Positions 27,366 to 36,651 of a DNA stretch of 64,000 bases are shown here, one piece after another. The stretch covers positions 124,001 through 188,000 of the forward strand of contig NZ_CP118955.1 of NCBI RefSeq assembly GCF_029023785.1. Reading direction: 5' to 3'. The notes under the pieces are model-generated. The model was not told the DNA's origin. It did no database searches and saw only the letters and a list, made by a program, of their open reading frames with translations. Made by a program: the position numbers and the translations under genes. Each line of letters opens with the position of its first letter. Within the stretch, counting starts at the first letter, position 1. This DNA is from Enterococcus faecium (GTDB lineage: Bacteria; Bacillota; Bacilli; Lactobacillales; Enterococcaceae).

Positions 27366-28958
27366 TTATTCCTGCAAATTTGAATTGTCGATTTCTTCAA
27401 GCTTGGTATAAGCTGAAGGACCATCGATTTTCTTTTCTACCGCCCGCAGGATTCTGGTGATCGTAAAGGTCATGACTAAGTAGATGATCCCGACGATCGT
27501 AAATGTTTGGAAGAATTGGAAATTCGCACCGGAAGCAGAGTTTCCTTGGAAGAACAAATCAGCTACGCCGATTACACTTAAAACTGCTGTATCTTTGATA
27601 TTGATAACAAACTCATTTCCTGTTGCTGGCAAGATATTCCGTAAAACTTGTGGAATAACAACTTTTCTCATCGTTTGGCCATGGGTCATACCAATGGCTT
27701 GCGCAGCTTCGAACTGCCCTTCATCTACTGCAAAAATCCCCCCACGAACGATCTCTGTCATGTAAGCTCCAGTATTGAGAGAGACAATAAACAAAGCGGC
27801 AATCGTTCGGTTCAATGAAATGCCAAAAGCGAGTGCCAGACCGTAGAAGATGACCATTGCTTGTACCATCATCGGTGTTCCGCGGAATACTTCGACATAG
27901 ATAGAAAGAAGTGCATTTCCGATTTTTTGGAAGAAGCGAGTCAGTGCATTTCCTGATTCAGGTACCGAACGGAAGACACCAATCAGTAATCCAAGTGTAG
28001 TACCGACAACTGTCCCGATCAATGCGATGAACAAGGTAAGTCCAGCACCTCGTAAGAACATATTGCCGTATTGTTTCCAAATCGTAGTGAAATCAGAAAT
28101 GATGCCAGGTTTTTCTTCACTATCAGTTGCAGCAGGCTGATCTTTGACTGCTTGGTCCATAATTTTGGTTCGTTCATCGTTAGAGATGCCAGAAAGAATC
28201 TGGTTTACTTTTTGGATATCCGGGTCGCCTTTACGCATACCAACAGAAATCTGAACATCTTCCGGGTTTGTCTGGAAGCCATCTGCACCGCTGAATTCAA
28301 GCATTTCCAAGTCTTTGTTCACACTAGTTGCCGTTACACCTTCCGGACGTTCGCTGACATAACCATCGATCATTCCAGAAGCTAAAGCTGTTCTCATTGC
28401 TGAGAAATTATCCATTGCTTGTTGTTTCTGCACATCTGGTATCTGATCGATCACAGTATAGTGGAATGTATTTAACTGAGCAGTAATCTTTGCTCCAGAA
28501 AGATCTGCTAAACTTTTTGCTTTTGCATATTTGCTATCTTTTTGAACTACTACTACTAATTGTGATTCGTAATAAGGATCGGTAAAATCAATTTCTTTTC
28601 GTCGTTCAGCAGTAGGGCTCATTCCGGCGATGATCGCGTCGATCTTGCCTGATTGAAGGGCAGGAGCCAGACCATCCCATTTCGTTTGGACGATGACTAA
28701 TTTTTTCCCTAAACCATCTGCTACTTTTTTAGCGATTTGAACATCATAACCGCCGGCGTAACTATTTTGGCCTTGAATTGGCAAGGCATCATTCTCATCT
28801 GTTTGTTGAGACCAGTTGAAGGGTGCATACCCAGCCTCCATACCTACGCGAAACTCATCGCTCGGTGTTTTTTCATCTGCATTTGCCAGAGATCCCACAC
28901 TGAATAGTGAGAAGACAAAAGCAAATAGTACGGCAACTGAAACCATATTTTTTTTCAT
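27366..28958 (-). CDS. Fused substrate-binding protein/permease of an amino-acid ABC transporter (probably lysine)
   Basis: A 530-residue fusion. A signal-type N-terminus (VAVLFAFVFSLFSVGSLANA) leads into one periplasmic-type binding domain (SBP_bac_3, about residues 35-275, with VGMEAGYAPFNW and IIAGMSPTAERR). A membrane permease of about five helices follows (about 300-510), with the ABC-coupling segment EAAQAIGMTHGQTM. Such fusions are common in lactic acid bacteria; glutamine GlnP types often have two binding domains, this one only one. The lysine riboswitch upstream suggests lysine or related basic amino acids as substrate. Confidence 0.9.
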   Translation of the reverse strand: MKKNMVSVAVLFAFVFSLFSVGSLANADEKTPSDEFRVGMEAGYAPFNWSQQTDENDALPIQGQNSYAGGYDVQIAKKVADGLGKKLVIVQTKWDGLAPALQSGKIDAIIAGMSPTAERRKEIDFTDPYYESQLVVVVQKDSKYAKAKSLADLSGAKITAQLNTFHYTVIDQIPDVQKQQAMDNFSAMRTALASGMIDGYVSERPEGVTATSVNKDLEMLEFSGADGFQTNPEDVQISVGMRKGDPDIQKVNQILSGISNDERTKIMDQAVKDQPAATDSEEKPGIISDFTTIWKQYGNMFLRGAGLTLFIALIGTVVGTTLGLLIGVFRSVPESGNALTRFFQKIGNALLSIYVEVFRGTPMMVQAMVIFYGLALAFGISLNRTIAALFIVSLNTGAYMTEIVRGGIFAVDEGQFEAAQAIGMTHGQTMRKVVIPQVLRNILPATGNEFVINIKDTAVLSVIGVADLFFQGNSASGANFQFFQTFTIVGIIYLVMTFTITRILRAVEKKIDGPSAYTKLEEIDNSNLQE

Positions 28959-29024
28959 TTTTTTCTCCCTTTCTGATTATATGATACACGAGCGGTCTAG
29001 ATGAAATGCGGTAAAGCTTTATCT

Positions 29025-29068
29025 GAAAAAATAAAAAGCGACCGATTTATAGATATAAAAAGGCCGCT
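29025..29068 (-). terminator. Attenuator terminator of the lysine riboswitch
   Basis: On the minus strand AGCGGCC pairs with GGTCGCT (29068-29062 with 29043-29037), extended by TTTATA/TATAAA inside, and a T-rich run follows. Lysine binding upstream should favour this hairpin and stop transcription before the transporter genes. Confidence 0.8.
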
Positions 29069-29084
29069 AAAATTCCATAAGGTG

Positions 29085-29290
29085 ATAAACCTCTCACAAA
29101 ACATAGCGCAACTTAGCATCACTGCTAAGACAGTCCGCAAGCTCTTAACTTGCGTCCCAACATACACTCCAAGCAAAAAAGTGCACATTTCGGCGATCCT
29201 CCCTATTCCTGCTTCTCCATGTTTGCTTCACTCCACAGGGTTAATGATTCTCGCGACCTCTACCTCATTGATTGAGGCATCTCGTATTCA
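29085..29290 (-). promoter_or_regulatory. Lysine riboswitch (L-box) aptamer
   Basis: Read on the minus strand, the conserved pieces occur in order: GGTAGAGGTCGCGA (known: AUAGAGGUGCGA), TGGAG, then ATCGCCGAA (known: GUCGCCGAAG). Two hairpin arms follow, including CGCAAG/CTTGCG and CTTAGCA/TGCTAAG, with CTGTC between. This is the known L-box arrangement. It sits between a good promoter and the attenuator hairpin, and controls the ABC transporter at 26613-28958. Confidence 0.85.
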
Positions 29291-29307
29291 GTTATTTATA
29301 CAAAAAA

Positions 29308-29336
29308 AGTTTACGATACTCGAGAGGCTTTGTCAA
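29308..29336 (-). promoter_or_regulatory. Promoter of the lysine riboswitch and ABC transporter operon
   Basis: Minus-strand -35 TTGACA (29336-29331) and -10 TAAACT (29313-29308) are 17 bases apart, about 20 bases before the aptamer. The rest of the gap to 29473 holds AT-rich sequence with no further feature I can support. Confidence 0.75.
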
Positions 29337-29472
29337 TCTATAACTGCTGTTTTTTGAAAAAATACTGATAAATATAGAAATCTTTACTTTTACCGAAAAA
29401 ACAATCAAAATGTGAATCATCTATTCATTGCAAACGATAGTATAATTATACACAAAAATGTATGTAATACAA

Positions 29473-29513
29473 TAAAAAAAGAACTAGAACAGAAAATTTC
29501 CTGTGTCCAGTTC
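29473..29513 (-). terminator. Terminator of the small membrane protein gene
   Basis: Arms GAACTGGACACAG and CTGTTCTAGTTC are followed by seven T residues on the minus strand. Confidence 0.85.
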
Positions 29514-29525
29514 CATCTCGATCAT

Positions 29526-29822
29526 TTAAGCTGCCGCTTTCTTTGGCTCACGTCCTAGGATCGCTTGCAAAAGAACAACGACGCCATAAATGGCTAATAT
29601 TAGATAAATCAAACTTGAGTATTGGGTGATTCCCCAGCCCCATGTTCGATATACGGCTAATGTAATGGCTAAAACAATTGCGGCAATCACGTTGAATAAA
29701 GCAAAAGCCCAAAGATTTCCATTTTCTTTGCGTACAAGATAAAAAACAGAGAAATAAACGCTTAACGCTAACCAGGCGATACAAGCCAGAATAACGCCCC
29801 AATAAATAAAGAATGGTAACAT
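29526..29822 (-). CDS. Hypothetical small membrane protein
   Basis: A 98-residue protein with three strongly hydrophobic segments (about residues 5-28, 38-58 and 67-88) and a short basic tail (REPKKAAA). I do not recognise a family. GTGAGGTG precedes the ATG. It is transcribed alone, divergently from the sirtuin gene, and has its own terminator. Codon use and composition look native. Confidence 0.65.
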   Translation of the reverse strand: MLPFFIYWGVILACIAWLALSVYFSVFYLVRKENGNLWAFALFNVIAAIVLAITLAVYRTWGWGITQYSSLIYLILAIYGVVVLLQAILGREPKKAAA

Positions 29823-29997
29823 ATCGATTCACCTCACTTTTATACAGCAGTATTGTAACACGTTTTCATTCTTTTGTCAGTGAACATTGTGATAAATTGT
29901 TCAAATGCCCATAACACTTTTTTATTCCCATTTTTCTGACTTTTCAACAATAAATTTGTTCGAGTATGGGCTATAATGGAAAGTGAGGTGACAAAAC

Positions 29998-30723
29998 ATG
30001 AAACAATTAACAGTAGACGAAGCAGCAAAAGAGATATTAGCTTATCAGCAAATTACATTTTTGACCGGTGCAGGGGTATCCACACCTTCTGGAGTGCCAG
30101 ACTATCGATCTTTGTCAGGAATCTACCACGGGATGGAGCAGCCGGAATACTTGCTGAGTCATCAAGCAATGGTGAATGAACCGGATAAATTCTATCAATT
30201 TGTCAAAAAGATTTATCATCCTGAAGCAAAACCCAATATCATTCATTTGGAAATGGCACATCTAGCGAAAGAAAAAAATGTTTGGGTTGTTTCCCAAAAC
30301 ATCGACGGTTTGCACGCAAAGGCTAAAAGCCCGCAACTCGTCAATTTTCATGGAAGTTTGTATCAATGTCATTGTCGAAAATGTCAACAAACGGTAGACT
30401 GGAAAGAATATCTTCACAGCGACAAACATCAAGCATGCGGAGGACAAATACGCCCAGACATCGTGTTATATGGTGAAGGGTTTCAAGATGGAGTCATGGA
30501 GCAGGCGGCTTATGCCGTCAGCCAAGCAGAGCTGATCGTCATTGTTGGAACGAGTTTTCAAGTTCATCCGTTTTGTGATCTGGTACAGTTTCGCCAGCCG
30601 TCAGCCAAAATCTTAGTAATCAATCAAACGCCTGTTTATTTAGCGGAGCCTTATACGTTTATTCAAGAAGACGGAGCGGTTGTTTTCAAAAAAATACAAG
30701 AATTAGGAGCAGATTATGACTGA
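29998..30723 (+). CDS. SIR2-family NAD-dependent protein deacylase
   Basis: A 241-residue sirtuin. The NAD-binding motif [14 protein letters not shown] (residues 24-37), QNID (100-103) and the catalytic histidine H118 in NFHGS are all present. The zinc site is unusual: the first pair is normal (C126-x-x-C129), but the second reads H144-x-x-C147, with histidine where cysteine is standard. It removes acyl groups from lysine using NAD and releases nicotinamide. It overlaps the next gene by eight bases and is followed by niaR, so NAD use and niacin control share an operon. Confidence 0.92.
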   Translation: MKQLTVDEAAKEILAYQQITFLTGAGVSTPSGVPDYRSLSGIYHGMEQPEYLLSHQAMVNEPDKFYQFVKKIYHPEAKPNIIHLEMAHLAKEKNVWVVSQNIDGLHAKAKSPQLVNFHGSLYQCHCRKCQQTVDWKEYLHSDKHQACGGQIRPDIVLYGEGFQDGVMEQAAYAVSQAELIVIVGTSFQVHPFCDLVQFRQPSAKILVINQTPVYLAEPYTFIQEDGAVVFKKIQELGADYD

Positions 30724-31558
30724 ATTCAAAACCGAAAAAGAAAAAATGATTGCAGGCGAGCTTTATTTTGCCAATGATCCTGAGCTGGTTGCCGACCGTA
30801 TGTTTGCAAGAAGTCAAAGCCAAATCATCAACCAAGCAGAATCAGCGGAACTGCGATCCCAATTGTTGAAAGAGACTTTTGGCCGTACAGGGAAAAAAAT
30901 CTATATGGAGCCAGTTATCAATTTTGATTACGGATATAATATATTTGTTGGGGAGAATTTTTATGCAAATTTCAATTGTACATTTTTAGATGTCAGCACG
31001 ATTGAAATCGGTGATAACTGCATGTTCGCTCCGAATGTCCAGCTTTACACGGCGACGCATCCACTACATCCAGTGAAACGTAACAGCGGTCTGGAGTACG
31101 CAAAACCCATTAAAATCGGTAATAATGTTTGGTTAGGCGGAGGAGTTATCGTCACGCCGGGTGTCACTCTAGGGGACAACGTAGTAGTCGGCGCAGGTTC
31201 GGTTGTGACCAAATCTTTTCCCGACAATGTAGTGATTGCAGGAAATCCTGCTCGTATCATCAAGACAGTAGAGGAAGAACTAACAGAAGAGTCTCTTGAA
31301 ACATTACGTCATAAGATCGATATGATCGATCGAGAGTTGGTTGCTTTATTAGAAAAAAGAATGGATACGGTAACTAAAATAGGACAAGTGAAAAAAGAAG
31401 AAAACCAAGCAGTTTATGATGCAAAAAGAGAGCAGCAAGTATTGGATAAAGTTGTTAGTCTGCTGAAAAATAAGGGATATAAGGAAACAATAACAGATAC
31501 GTATGTTGATTTGATGAAACACTCGCGCGAATACCAAAACAAAATGAAGGAGGAATAA
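30716..31558 (+). CDS. Maltose-type O-acetyltransferase fused to a chorismate mutase domain
   Basis: A 280-residue fusion. Residues 1-185 are a sugar O-acetyltransferase: the Mac domain ([11 protein letters not shown]), left-handed hexapeptide repeats and the catalytic histidine H115 in YTATHPLHP. Residues 190-275 are an AroQ-type chorismate mutase. R198, R215, K226, D235, R238, E239, S270 and Q274 line up with Arg11, Arg28, Lys39, Asp48, Arg51, Glu52, Ser84 and Gln88 of the E. coli enzyme, so it looks active. The mutase half would make prephenate for phenylalanine and tyrosine. No other aromatic pathway genes are nearby. Start ATG lies inside the sirtuin gene end. Confidence 0.88.
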   Translation: MTEFKTEKEKMIAGELYFANDPELVADRMFARSQSQIINQAESAELRSQLLKETFGRTGKKIYMEPVINFDYGYNIFVGENFYANFNCTFLDVSTIEIGDNCMFAPNVQLYTATHPLHPVKRNSGLEYAKPIKIGNNVWLGGGVIVTPGVTLGDNVVVGAGSVVTKSFPDNVVIAGNPARIIKTVEEELTEESLETLRHKIDMIDRELVALLEKRMDTVTKIGQVKKEENQAVYDAKREQQVLDKVVSLLKNKGYKETITDTYVDLMKHSREYQNKMKEE

Positions 31559-31560
31559 GT

Positions 31561-32082
31561 GTGATCGAAGGAGAGACACGGCGAAAACAAATCATGCAAA
31601 CCTTGGCAAATACAGAAAAACCAGTGAGTGCTAGCAAGTTTGCGAAAACTTTTGGAGTCAGCCGTCAGATCATTGTAGGCGATATTGCTTTACTACGAGC
31701 TGCAGGTAAAAGTATCGTGGCAACAGCAAGAGGTTATATCCTCGAAACAGAAGAAACCAATACTGGGCACATCAGTAAAATCGCTGTCCAGCATGGAAAA
31801 GATCAAACAGAAGAAGAACTGAGACTAATCGTTGAAAATGGTGGTGAAATCATTGATGTAATTGTGGAACATCCCCTTTACGGTGAGTTAGCAGGAACTT
31901 TGCACATCAAAACGCCACAAGATATCGATTCCTTTATGAGACGTTATCAAAAAAGTAATGCTACTTTGTTATCCGAATTAACAGGCGGCATCCATCTGCA
32001 TACGATCCGCTACCCAGAAAAGCATATGCTGAAAAACATCAAACAAAAACTAGCTGAAGCAGGAATCCTCTACGAAGGATAA
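31561..32082 (+). CDS. niaR: Niacin-responsive transcriptional repressor NiaR
   Basis: A 173-residue repressor. The N-terminal winged helix (ASKFAKTFGVSRQIIVGDIALL, residues 20-41) is followed by a 3H domain with its conserved histidines in VQHGKD, VEHPLYGEL and GGIHLHTI. NiaR (YrxA) binds nicotinic acid with a metal and represses niacin uptake and NAD synthesis genes. GTG 31561 follows AAGGAGG. The gene starts two bases after the fusion protein, so sirtuin, fusion enzyme and niaR form one operon. No niacin transporter is in the window. Confidence 0.92.
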   Translation: MIEGETRRKQIMQTLANTEKPVSASKFAKTFGVSRQIIVGDIALLRAAGKSIVATARGYILETEETNTGHISKIAVQHGKDQTEEELRLIVENGGEIIDVIVEHPLYGELAGTLHIKTPQDIDSFMRRYQKSNATLLSELTGGIHLHTIRYPEKHMLKNIKQKLAEAGILYEG

Positions 32083-32250
32083 CATCGTAGCTGCTACTTT
32101 TTATCCTAGAAACTATTCTATCATCTCTGAGATAAACACCCATATGGAAGAAATAAGAAAAAATAAGAAAAGATGCGTATCCAATACACAGAATTTTTTG
32201 GAATTGCGATTTCTAGATGTCTATCTAAATTTCGATTAGTGGAGAAACAT

Positions 32251-32290
32251 AAAAAAGGGAAGTGCAGCTTTTGAGCACTCCCCTTTTTTA
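32251..32290. terminator. Bidirectional terminator between niaR and def
   Basis: AAAAAAGGGAAGTGC and GCACTCCCCTTTTTT form a long stem flanked by A and T runs, serving both convergent genes. Confidence 0.9.
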
Positions 32291-32334
32291 TAAAGCTTTC
32301 TTGTAGCATAGTATAGAAGGAACCTGCCAATTCT

Positions 32335-32898
32335 CTACTCGATCACCAATACGCCTTCTTTTAGTGCAAATGGATTTTGATCGTTGATGTGGTCATAGAA
32401 CATCACACCGTTGATATGGTCGATTTCATGTTGAACGACGATCGATTCATAATTCTTCAAACGAATCTTGTGTTTTTCACCATTCATATCATAATAAGAC
32501 ACAGTGATTTTGGCATGGCGAACAACATATCCTGGTACTTCTCGATCAACAGATAAACAGCCTTCACCTTCCCCTAAACAAGCATCTTGAACAGAATGGC
32601 TCAAAATTTTAGGATTATACATAACAGTACTTAGAGAAGGTCCATCTGCCTCTGGGTCAGGACTTGGTACGTGAACAGCAATGATTCTTTTAGAAATATC
32701 TAATTGAGGAGCAGCTAAGCCAACACCGCCTCGTAAGTGTAGTTCTTCAGCTTTGATTGGATCTTGGCTGTTTTTTAAGAACTCAAGCATCTCTTTTCCT
32801 AAAGAGATATCTTCTTCGCTTAATGGAAGAGAAACTTCTTTTGCAACTTCGCGTAAGGTCGGATTTCCTTCACGAATGATATCATCCATTGTAATCAT
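32335..32898 (-). CDS. def: Peptide deformylase
   Basis: A 187-residue type II deformylase with all three metal-site motifs: GVGLAAPQ near residues 58-65, EGCLS near 112-116 and QHEIDH near 154-159. The insertion after the first motif ([12 protein letters not shown]) marks the longer Gram-positive type. It removes formyl groups from new proteins. It is monocistronic, with AAGGGG before the ATG, and its end faces the niaR terminator. Confidence 0.97.
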   Translation of the reverse strand: MITMDDIIREGNPTLREVAKEVSLPLSEEDISLGKEMLEFLKNSQDPIKAEELHLRGGVGLAAPQLDISKRIIAVHVPSPDPEADGPSLSTVMYNPKILSHSVQDACLGEGEGCLSVDREVPGYVVRHAKITVSYYDMNGEKHKIRLKNYESIVVQHEIDHINGVMFYDHINDQNPFALKEGVLVIE

Positions 32899-33022
32899 GG
32901 AATATGTACCCCTTTCTTAAAAGACTGTGTTTCAAGTCTATTTTCGCATTATAGTTTACCACAAAAATGGAAAAGTAGTAGTAAGATTGTTTGAAAACTA
33001 CCTTTTCTTAATGATTAACTAC

Positions 33023-33051
33023 TTGATTTTCAACCCGGTTTCAGGTAAAGT
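33023..33051 (+). promoter_or_regulatory. rpsO promoter
   Basis: TTGATT (33023-33028) and TAAAGT (33046-33051) are 17 bases apart. Confidence 0.65.
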
Positions 33052-33057
33052 ATAGCT

Positions 33058-33148
33058 GTGTGCTCTAGGCACATGACCTGCCACTTGGTTAAGCGAATCA
33101 CCAACGTTTTACTCAGTCGCAGGGGAATAATCGAAAGAGGTGAAAGAA
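33058..33148 (+). promoter_or_regulatory. rpsO leader (possible S15 autoregulatory RNA)
   Basis: About 90 untranslated bases follow the promoter, with GC-richer segments such as GACCTGCCACTTGG near 33075. S15 leaders of Firmicutes are known to bind their own product; the fold was not tested. Confidence 0.4.
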
Positions 33149-33418
33149 ATGGCAATTTCAAAAGAACGCAAGAATGAAATCATCAACGAATACGCTCGCC
33201 ATGAAGGGGATACTGGTTCTCCAGAAGTACAAATCGCTGTATTAACTGAAGAAATCAACCACTTGAATGAACATGCACGCGTGCACAAAAAAGACCATCA
33301 TTCATACCGCGGCCTAATGAAAAAAGTTGGTCACCGCCGTAACTTGTTAGCTTACTTACGTAAAACTGACGTTCAACGTTACCGCGAATTGATCAAACGT
33401 TTAGGCTTGCGTCGTTAA
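33149..33418 (+). CDS. rpsO: 30S ribosomal protein S15
   Basis: An 89-residue S15 starting [18 protein letters not shown], with the typical [14 protein letters not shown] near residues 22-35 and the C-terminal LGLRR. It binds 16S rRNA and helps form the platform of the small subunit. I start at ATG 33149, after AAAGAGGTG, rather than GTG 33140. The rpsO-pnp order is widely conserved in bacteria; here a terminator and a long hairpin lie between them. Confidence 0.97.
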   Translation: MAISKERKNEIINEYARHEGDTGSPEVQIAVLTEEINHLNEHARVHKKDHHSYRGLMKKVGHRRNLLAYLRKTDVQRYRELIKRLGLRR

Positions 33419-33426
33419 TTTTAGTC

Positions 33427-33462
33427 AAAAAGAGTGGGATTCACATGAATCTCACTTTTTTT
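33427..33462 (+). terminator. rpsO terminator
   Basis: AGTGGGATTC and GAATCTCACT form a ten-base stem with one wobble pair, followed by seven T residues. Confidence 0.88.
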
Positions 33463-33510
33463 ACTCGTATATCAATTAAGTAAAATTCCGTGATCAAGCT
33501 AGATGGACTC

Positions 33511-33571
33511 CTACTAACCAAATGAAAGCTGCTCAAAAGACGGCTTTCGGCAGTTTTCATTTGTTTAGTAG
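33511..33571 (+). promoter_or_regulatory. Long double-stranded hairpin in the pnp leader
   Basis: Bases 33511-33532 pair with 33550-33571: 20 Watson-Crick pairs, one wobble and one mismatch in 22. The loop holds a competing GAAAGC/GCTTTC pairing. It ends 34 bases before the pnp ATG. In E. coli an RNase III cut in a pnp leader hairpin lets PNPase repress itself; this could be an analogous target. Confidence 0.65.
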
Positions 33572-33605
33572 CGTCTTGCTTTCACGAGAAGGAAAAGGAG
33601 AAGTT

Positions 33606-35732
33606 ATGTCAGAAAAACAAGTATTCAAAACGACATGGGGCGGCCGTCCCTTACAAATCGAAGTCGGTCAGCTAGCAAAACAAGCAAACGGAGCCGTTTT
33701 AGTCCGTTATGGAGATACAGTAGTCTTAAGTGCAGCTGTGGCCTCTAAAGAAGCAAAAGATACAGACTTTTTCCCATTAACGATCAATTATGAAGAAAAA
33801 ATGTATGCAGCAGGGAAAATCCCTGGAGGTTTCATCAAACGAGAAGGCCGTCCAAGTACGGAAGCAACATTGACTGCCCGTTTGATCGACCGTCCAATTC
33901 GCCCGATGTTTGCAGAAGGCTTCCGTAATGAAGTCCAAGTAACGAACATCGTGATGAGTGTAGAAACAGACTGCTCGCCAGCTATGGCAGCAATGCTAGG
34001 TTCTTCTTTAGCACTATCAATCTCAGATATCCCATTTGACGGCCCAATCGCAGGCGTAGAAGTTGGTCGTGTAAATGGCGAGTACGTCTTGAATCCAACA
34101 GTAGAACAAGCAGAACAAACAGATATCGAATTGACTGTTGCCGGAACGAAACAAGCCATCAATATGGTTGAAAGCGGCGCGAAAGAAGTTTCAGAAGAAG
34201 ACATGCTTGGTGCATTGCTGTTTGGTTTTGACGCTATCAAAGAGTTAGTTGCTTTCCAAGAAGAAATCGTTCAAGCAGTAGGGAAAGAAAAAATGGAAGT
34301 GACTTTACTGCAAGTTGATGAAGTATTGAAAAAAGAAATCTTTGATGCTTCTTACGCTACAATGAAAGCAGCAGTAATGACTGAAGAAAAACTTGCTCGC
34401 GAAGATAATATCGAGCAGGTGAAGATCGATATCCGCGAAGCTTATGCTGAGAAATTTGCAGGTCATGAAGATGAAGATCACTTGTTGAAAGAAGTTAAAC
34501 AAATCACAGAAGATCTTGAAAAAGATGTCGTACGTGAATTGATCACCATCGATAAGATCCGTCCTGACGGGCGTAAATTGGATGAAATCCGTCCATTGTC
34601 ATCAGAGGTCAGCTTATTGCCACGTGTACATGGATCAGGTTTGTTCACACGAGGACAAACACAAGCTTTATCAGCTTGTACACTCGCACCTCTAGGAGAG
34701 CACCAAATCATTGATGGTTTAGGGGTGGAAGTCAGCAAACGATTCATCCACCACTACAATTTCCCTCAATTTTCTGTTGGTTCTACAGGACGTGCAGGCT
34801 CTCCAGGGCGTCGGGAAATCGGACATGGCGCATTAGGTGAACGTGCGTTAGCACAAGTAATCCCTTCAGAAGAAGAATTTCCTTATACGATCCGTTTAGT
34901 AGCAGAAGTATTGGAATCAAATGGTTCTTCTTCCCAAGCAAGTATCTGTGCTGGCACATTAGCATTGATGGATGCAGGTGTACCAATCAAAGCGCCAGTC
35001 GCCGGTATTGCGATGGGACTTGTTTCTGATGGTGAAAACTATACGATCCTAACTGATATCCAAGGGCTGGAAGATCATCTTGGCGATATGGACTTTAAAG
35101 TTGCCGGTACAAAAGATGGTATCACTGCTTTACAGATGGATATCAAGATTCAAGGAATCACAGAACAAATCCTAACTGAAGCATTAACTCAAGCAAAACA
35201 AGCACGTATGGAAATCTTAGAAGAATTGACTTCAACGATTGCTGCTCCACGTGAAGAATTAAGCCAATATGCACCAAAAATCGAAATGATCCAGATCGAA
35301 CCTGCTAAAATCAAAGATGTTATCGGTAAAGGCGGCGATACGATCAACGGAATCATCGATGAAACTGGTGTGAAAATCGATATCGATCAAGATGGAAAAG
35401 TAAGTATTGCTTCAGCTGATGCAGAAATGATCAAAAAAGCTATCAAGATCATCGAAGATTTGACCAAAGAAGTCAAAGTTGGTGAAGTTTATCTAGGGAA
35501 AGTTGTCCGTATCGAAAAATTCGGTGCATTCGTCAACTTGATCAAAGGAAAAGATGGACTTGTCCATATTTCCCAATTAGCAAACGATCGTGTCAATAAA
35601 GTCGAAGATGTTGTTAAACTAGGTGATGAGATCCTTGTGAAAGTAACTGAAATCGATAAACAAGGACGCGTAAATCTGTCAAGAAAAGCAATGTTGAACG
35701 AAGATGGTTCAACGAAAAATGAAGAAAAATAA
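33606..35732 (+). CDS. pnp: Polyribonucleotide nucleotidyltransferase (PNPase)
   Basis: A 708-residue PNPase. Two RNase PH-like domains are present: the first near residues 10-140 with [18 protein letters not shown], the second near 315-535 with [13 protein letters not shown] and [17 protein letters not shown]. The KH domain follows ([13 protein letters not shown] near 565), then an S1 domain ([19 protein letters not shown] near 622-640). It degrades RNA 3' to 5' using phosphate. ATG 33606 has AAAGGAG before it; upstream codons belong to the hairpin leader. A strong terminator follows. Confidence 0.98.
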   Translation: MSEKQVFKTTWGGRPLQIEVGQLAKQANGAVLVRYGDTVVLSAAVASKEAKDTDFFPLTINYEEKMYAAGKIPGGFIKREGRPSTEATLTARLIDRPIRPMFAEGFRNEVQVTNIVMSVETDCSPAMAAMLGSSLALSISDIPFDGPIAGVEVGRVNGEYVLNPTVEQAEQTDIELTVAGTKQAINMVESGAKEVSEEDMLGALLFGFDAIKELVAFQEEIVQAVGKEKMEVTLLQVDEVLKKEIFDASYATMKAAVMTEEKLAREDNIEQVKIDIREAYAEKFAGHEDEDHLLKEVKQITEDLEKDVVRELITIDKIRPDGRKLDEIRPLSSEVSLLPRVHGSGLFTRGQTQALSACTLAPLGEHQIIDGLGVEVSKRFIHHYNFPQFSVGSTGRAGSPGRREIGHGALGERALAQVIPSEEEFPYTIRLVAEVLESNGSSSQASICAGTLALMDAGVPIKAPVAGIAMGLVSDGENYTILTDIQGLEDHLGDMDFKVAGTKDGITALQMDIKIQGITEQILTEALTQAKQARMEILEELTSTIAAPREELSQYAPKIEMIQIEPAKIKDVIGKGGDTINGIIDETGVKIDIDQDGKVSIASADAEMIKKAIKIIEDLTKEVKVGEVYLGKVVRIEKFGAFVNLIKGKDGLVHISQLANDRVNKVEDVVKLGDEILVKVTEIDKQGRVNLSRKAMLNEDGSTKNEEK

Positions 35733-35798
35733 TTTAATTCATAGGAATAATGTACTTGTGATCGTGAAGGTGACAGGGGGACAATAATTATTCGAAAA

Positions 35799-35841
35799 AA
35801 GGGGACTGTGACAAAAGCCGTGTCACAGTCCTTTTTTTTCG
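35799..35841 (+). terminator. pnp terminator
   Basis: GGACTGTGACA and TGTCACAGTCC form a perfect 11-base stem followed by eight T residues. Confidence 0.92.
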
Positions 35842-35843
35842 AA

Positions 35844-36147
35844 TAAACGGTGTTCAAAAGCTTGCATCTGCGGTAATAAGTCCAGCCAAGTTAAAAACAT
35901 TAGGAGCTGTTTTTACTTGGCTGTTCTTATTACTTGATGCAGAACAGCTTTTTTACAACCTCTCCAATAAACGATGTTCAATCAGCTGTCCCTCGATATT
36001 AGCTCAAAAAACGGCAAAATATGAGGAACTATTTTTCCGTTTGTTTCTCTAATACTCAGGTCAAACCGCTGATTTCACAACCTCTGATTCACGGTGTTCC
36101 AGAAGCAGCTTCTACGGAAATAAGCTGAACACTTTTGTTACAACTTC
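35844..36147 (-). repeat. Intergenic modular repeat: A, B and mini-module, reverse orientation
   Basis: A module 35844-35962, B module 35968-36084 and a 60-base remnant 36088-36147. Each starts with a form of TAAACGGTGTTC and ends with a form of ACAACCTC. Together with the pnp terminator these fill the 509-base gap to the glsB-type gene. Confidence 0.88.
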
Positions 36148-36241
36148 TTTTTTTCTGGAGTTTCTTGGCGCATATTTTTGGAGTCCTTCTGAATAAAGCG
36201 TAAAATAAAAGTGAGAAATATGGATAAAGGAGGGAAAGGAG

Positions 36242-36508
36242 ATGCTGAATTTTTTATGGTCGTTATTTATCGGCGGTATATTAGGTTTGATAGCTGGCGC
36301 AATTTTAGGAAAGGAAGTCCCGGGAGGCGTATCTGGAAATATCATTATCGGTTTTTTAGGTAGTTGGCTCGGCGAATTTTTACTAGGACCACTGGGACCG
36401 GAACTCGGCGGTTTTTATTTGATACCAGCATTATTGGGTGCAATTTTTTGCCTTGCTCTTTATTCATTTGTGGCAAGACGTATCAGAGAACGTCCAAAGA
36501 AAGAATAA
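36242..36508 (+). CDS. GlsB/YeaQ/YmgE family stress membrane protein
   Basis: An 88-residue, glycine-rich membrane protein with three helices and the family signature GGILGLIAGAILGKEVPGG (residues 11-29), followed by GNIIIGFLGSWLGE. The family is small, widespread and linked to envelope or general stress in Enterococcus (GlsB). AAAGGAG precedes the ATG. It is not next to a Gls24 gene here, unlike the glsB-gls24 operon known in enterococci. Confidence 0.88.
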   Translation: MLNFLWSLFIGGILGLIAGAILGKEVPGGVSGNIIIGFLGSWLGEFLLGPLGPELGGFYLIPALLGAIFCLALYSFVARRIRERPKKE

Positions 36509-36523
36509 TTTTATTCAAATAAG

Positions 36524-36552
36524 TTGACACTTCAGTGTGTTACTTGGATAAT
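36524..36552 (+). promoter_or_regulatory. kup promoter
   Basis: TTGACA (36524-36529) and GATAAT (36547-36552) are 17 bases apart; a leader of about 90 bases precedes kup. Confidence 0.75.
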
Positions 36553-36579
36553 TAGAAGCAATTTAGGAAAGCGGGTGTC

Positions 36580-36642
36580 ATGGATAAGAATATCATCTAT
36601 CATTCAAGCTTACCTAAAGGATATCCATATAACAAGAAATGA
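36580..36642 (+). CDS. Possible 20-residue leader peptide upstream of kup
   Basis: A short frame reading MDKNIIYHSSLPKGYPYNKK lies in the kup leader and ends nine bases before the kup GTG. AGGAAAGCGGG upstream is a possible ribosome site. If translated, it could couple or gate translation of kup. No terminator-like hairpin is visible, so classical attenuation is not supported. It may be a chance frame. Confidence 0.3.
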   Translation: MDKNIIYHSSLPKGYPYNKK

Positions 36643-36651
36643 GGGAAAAAC

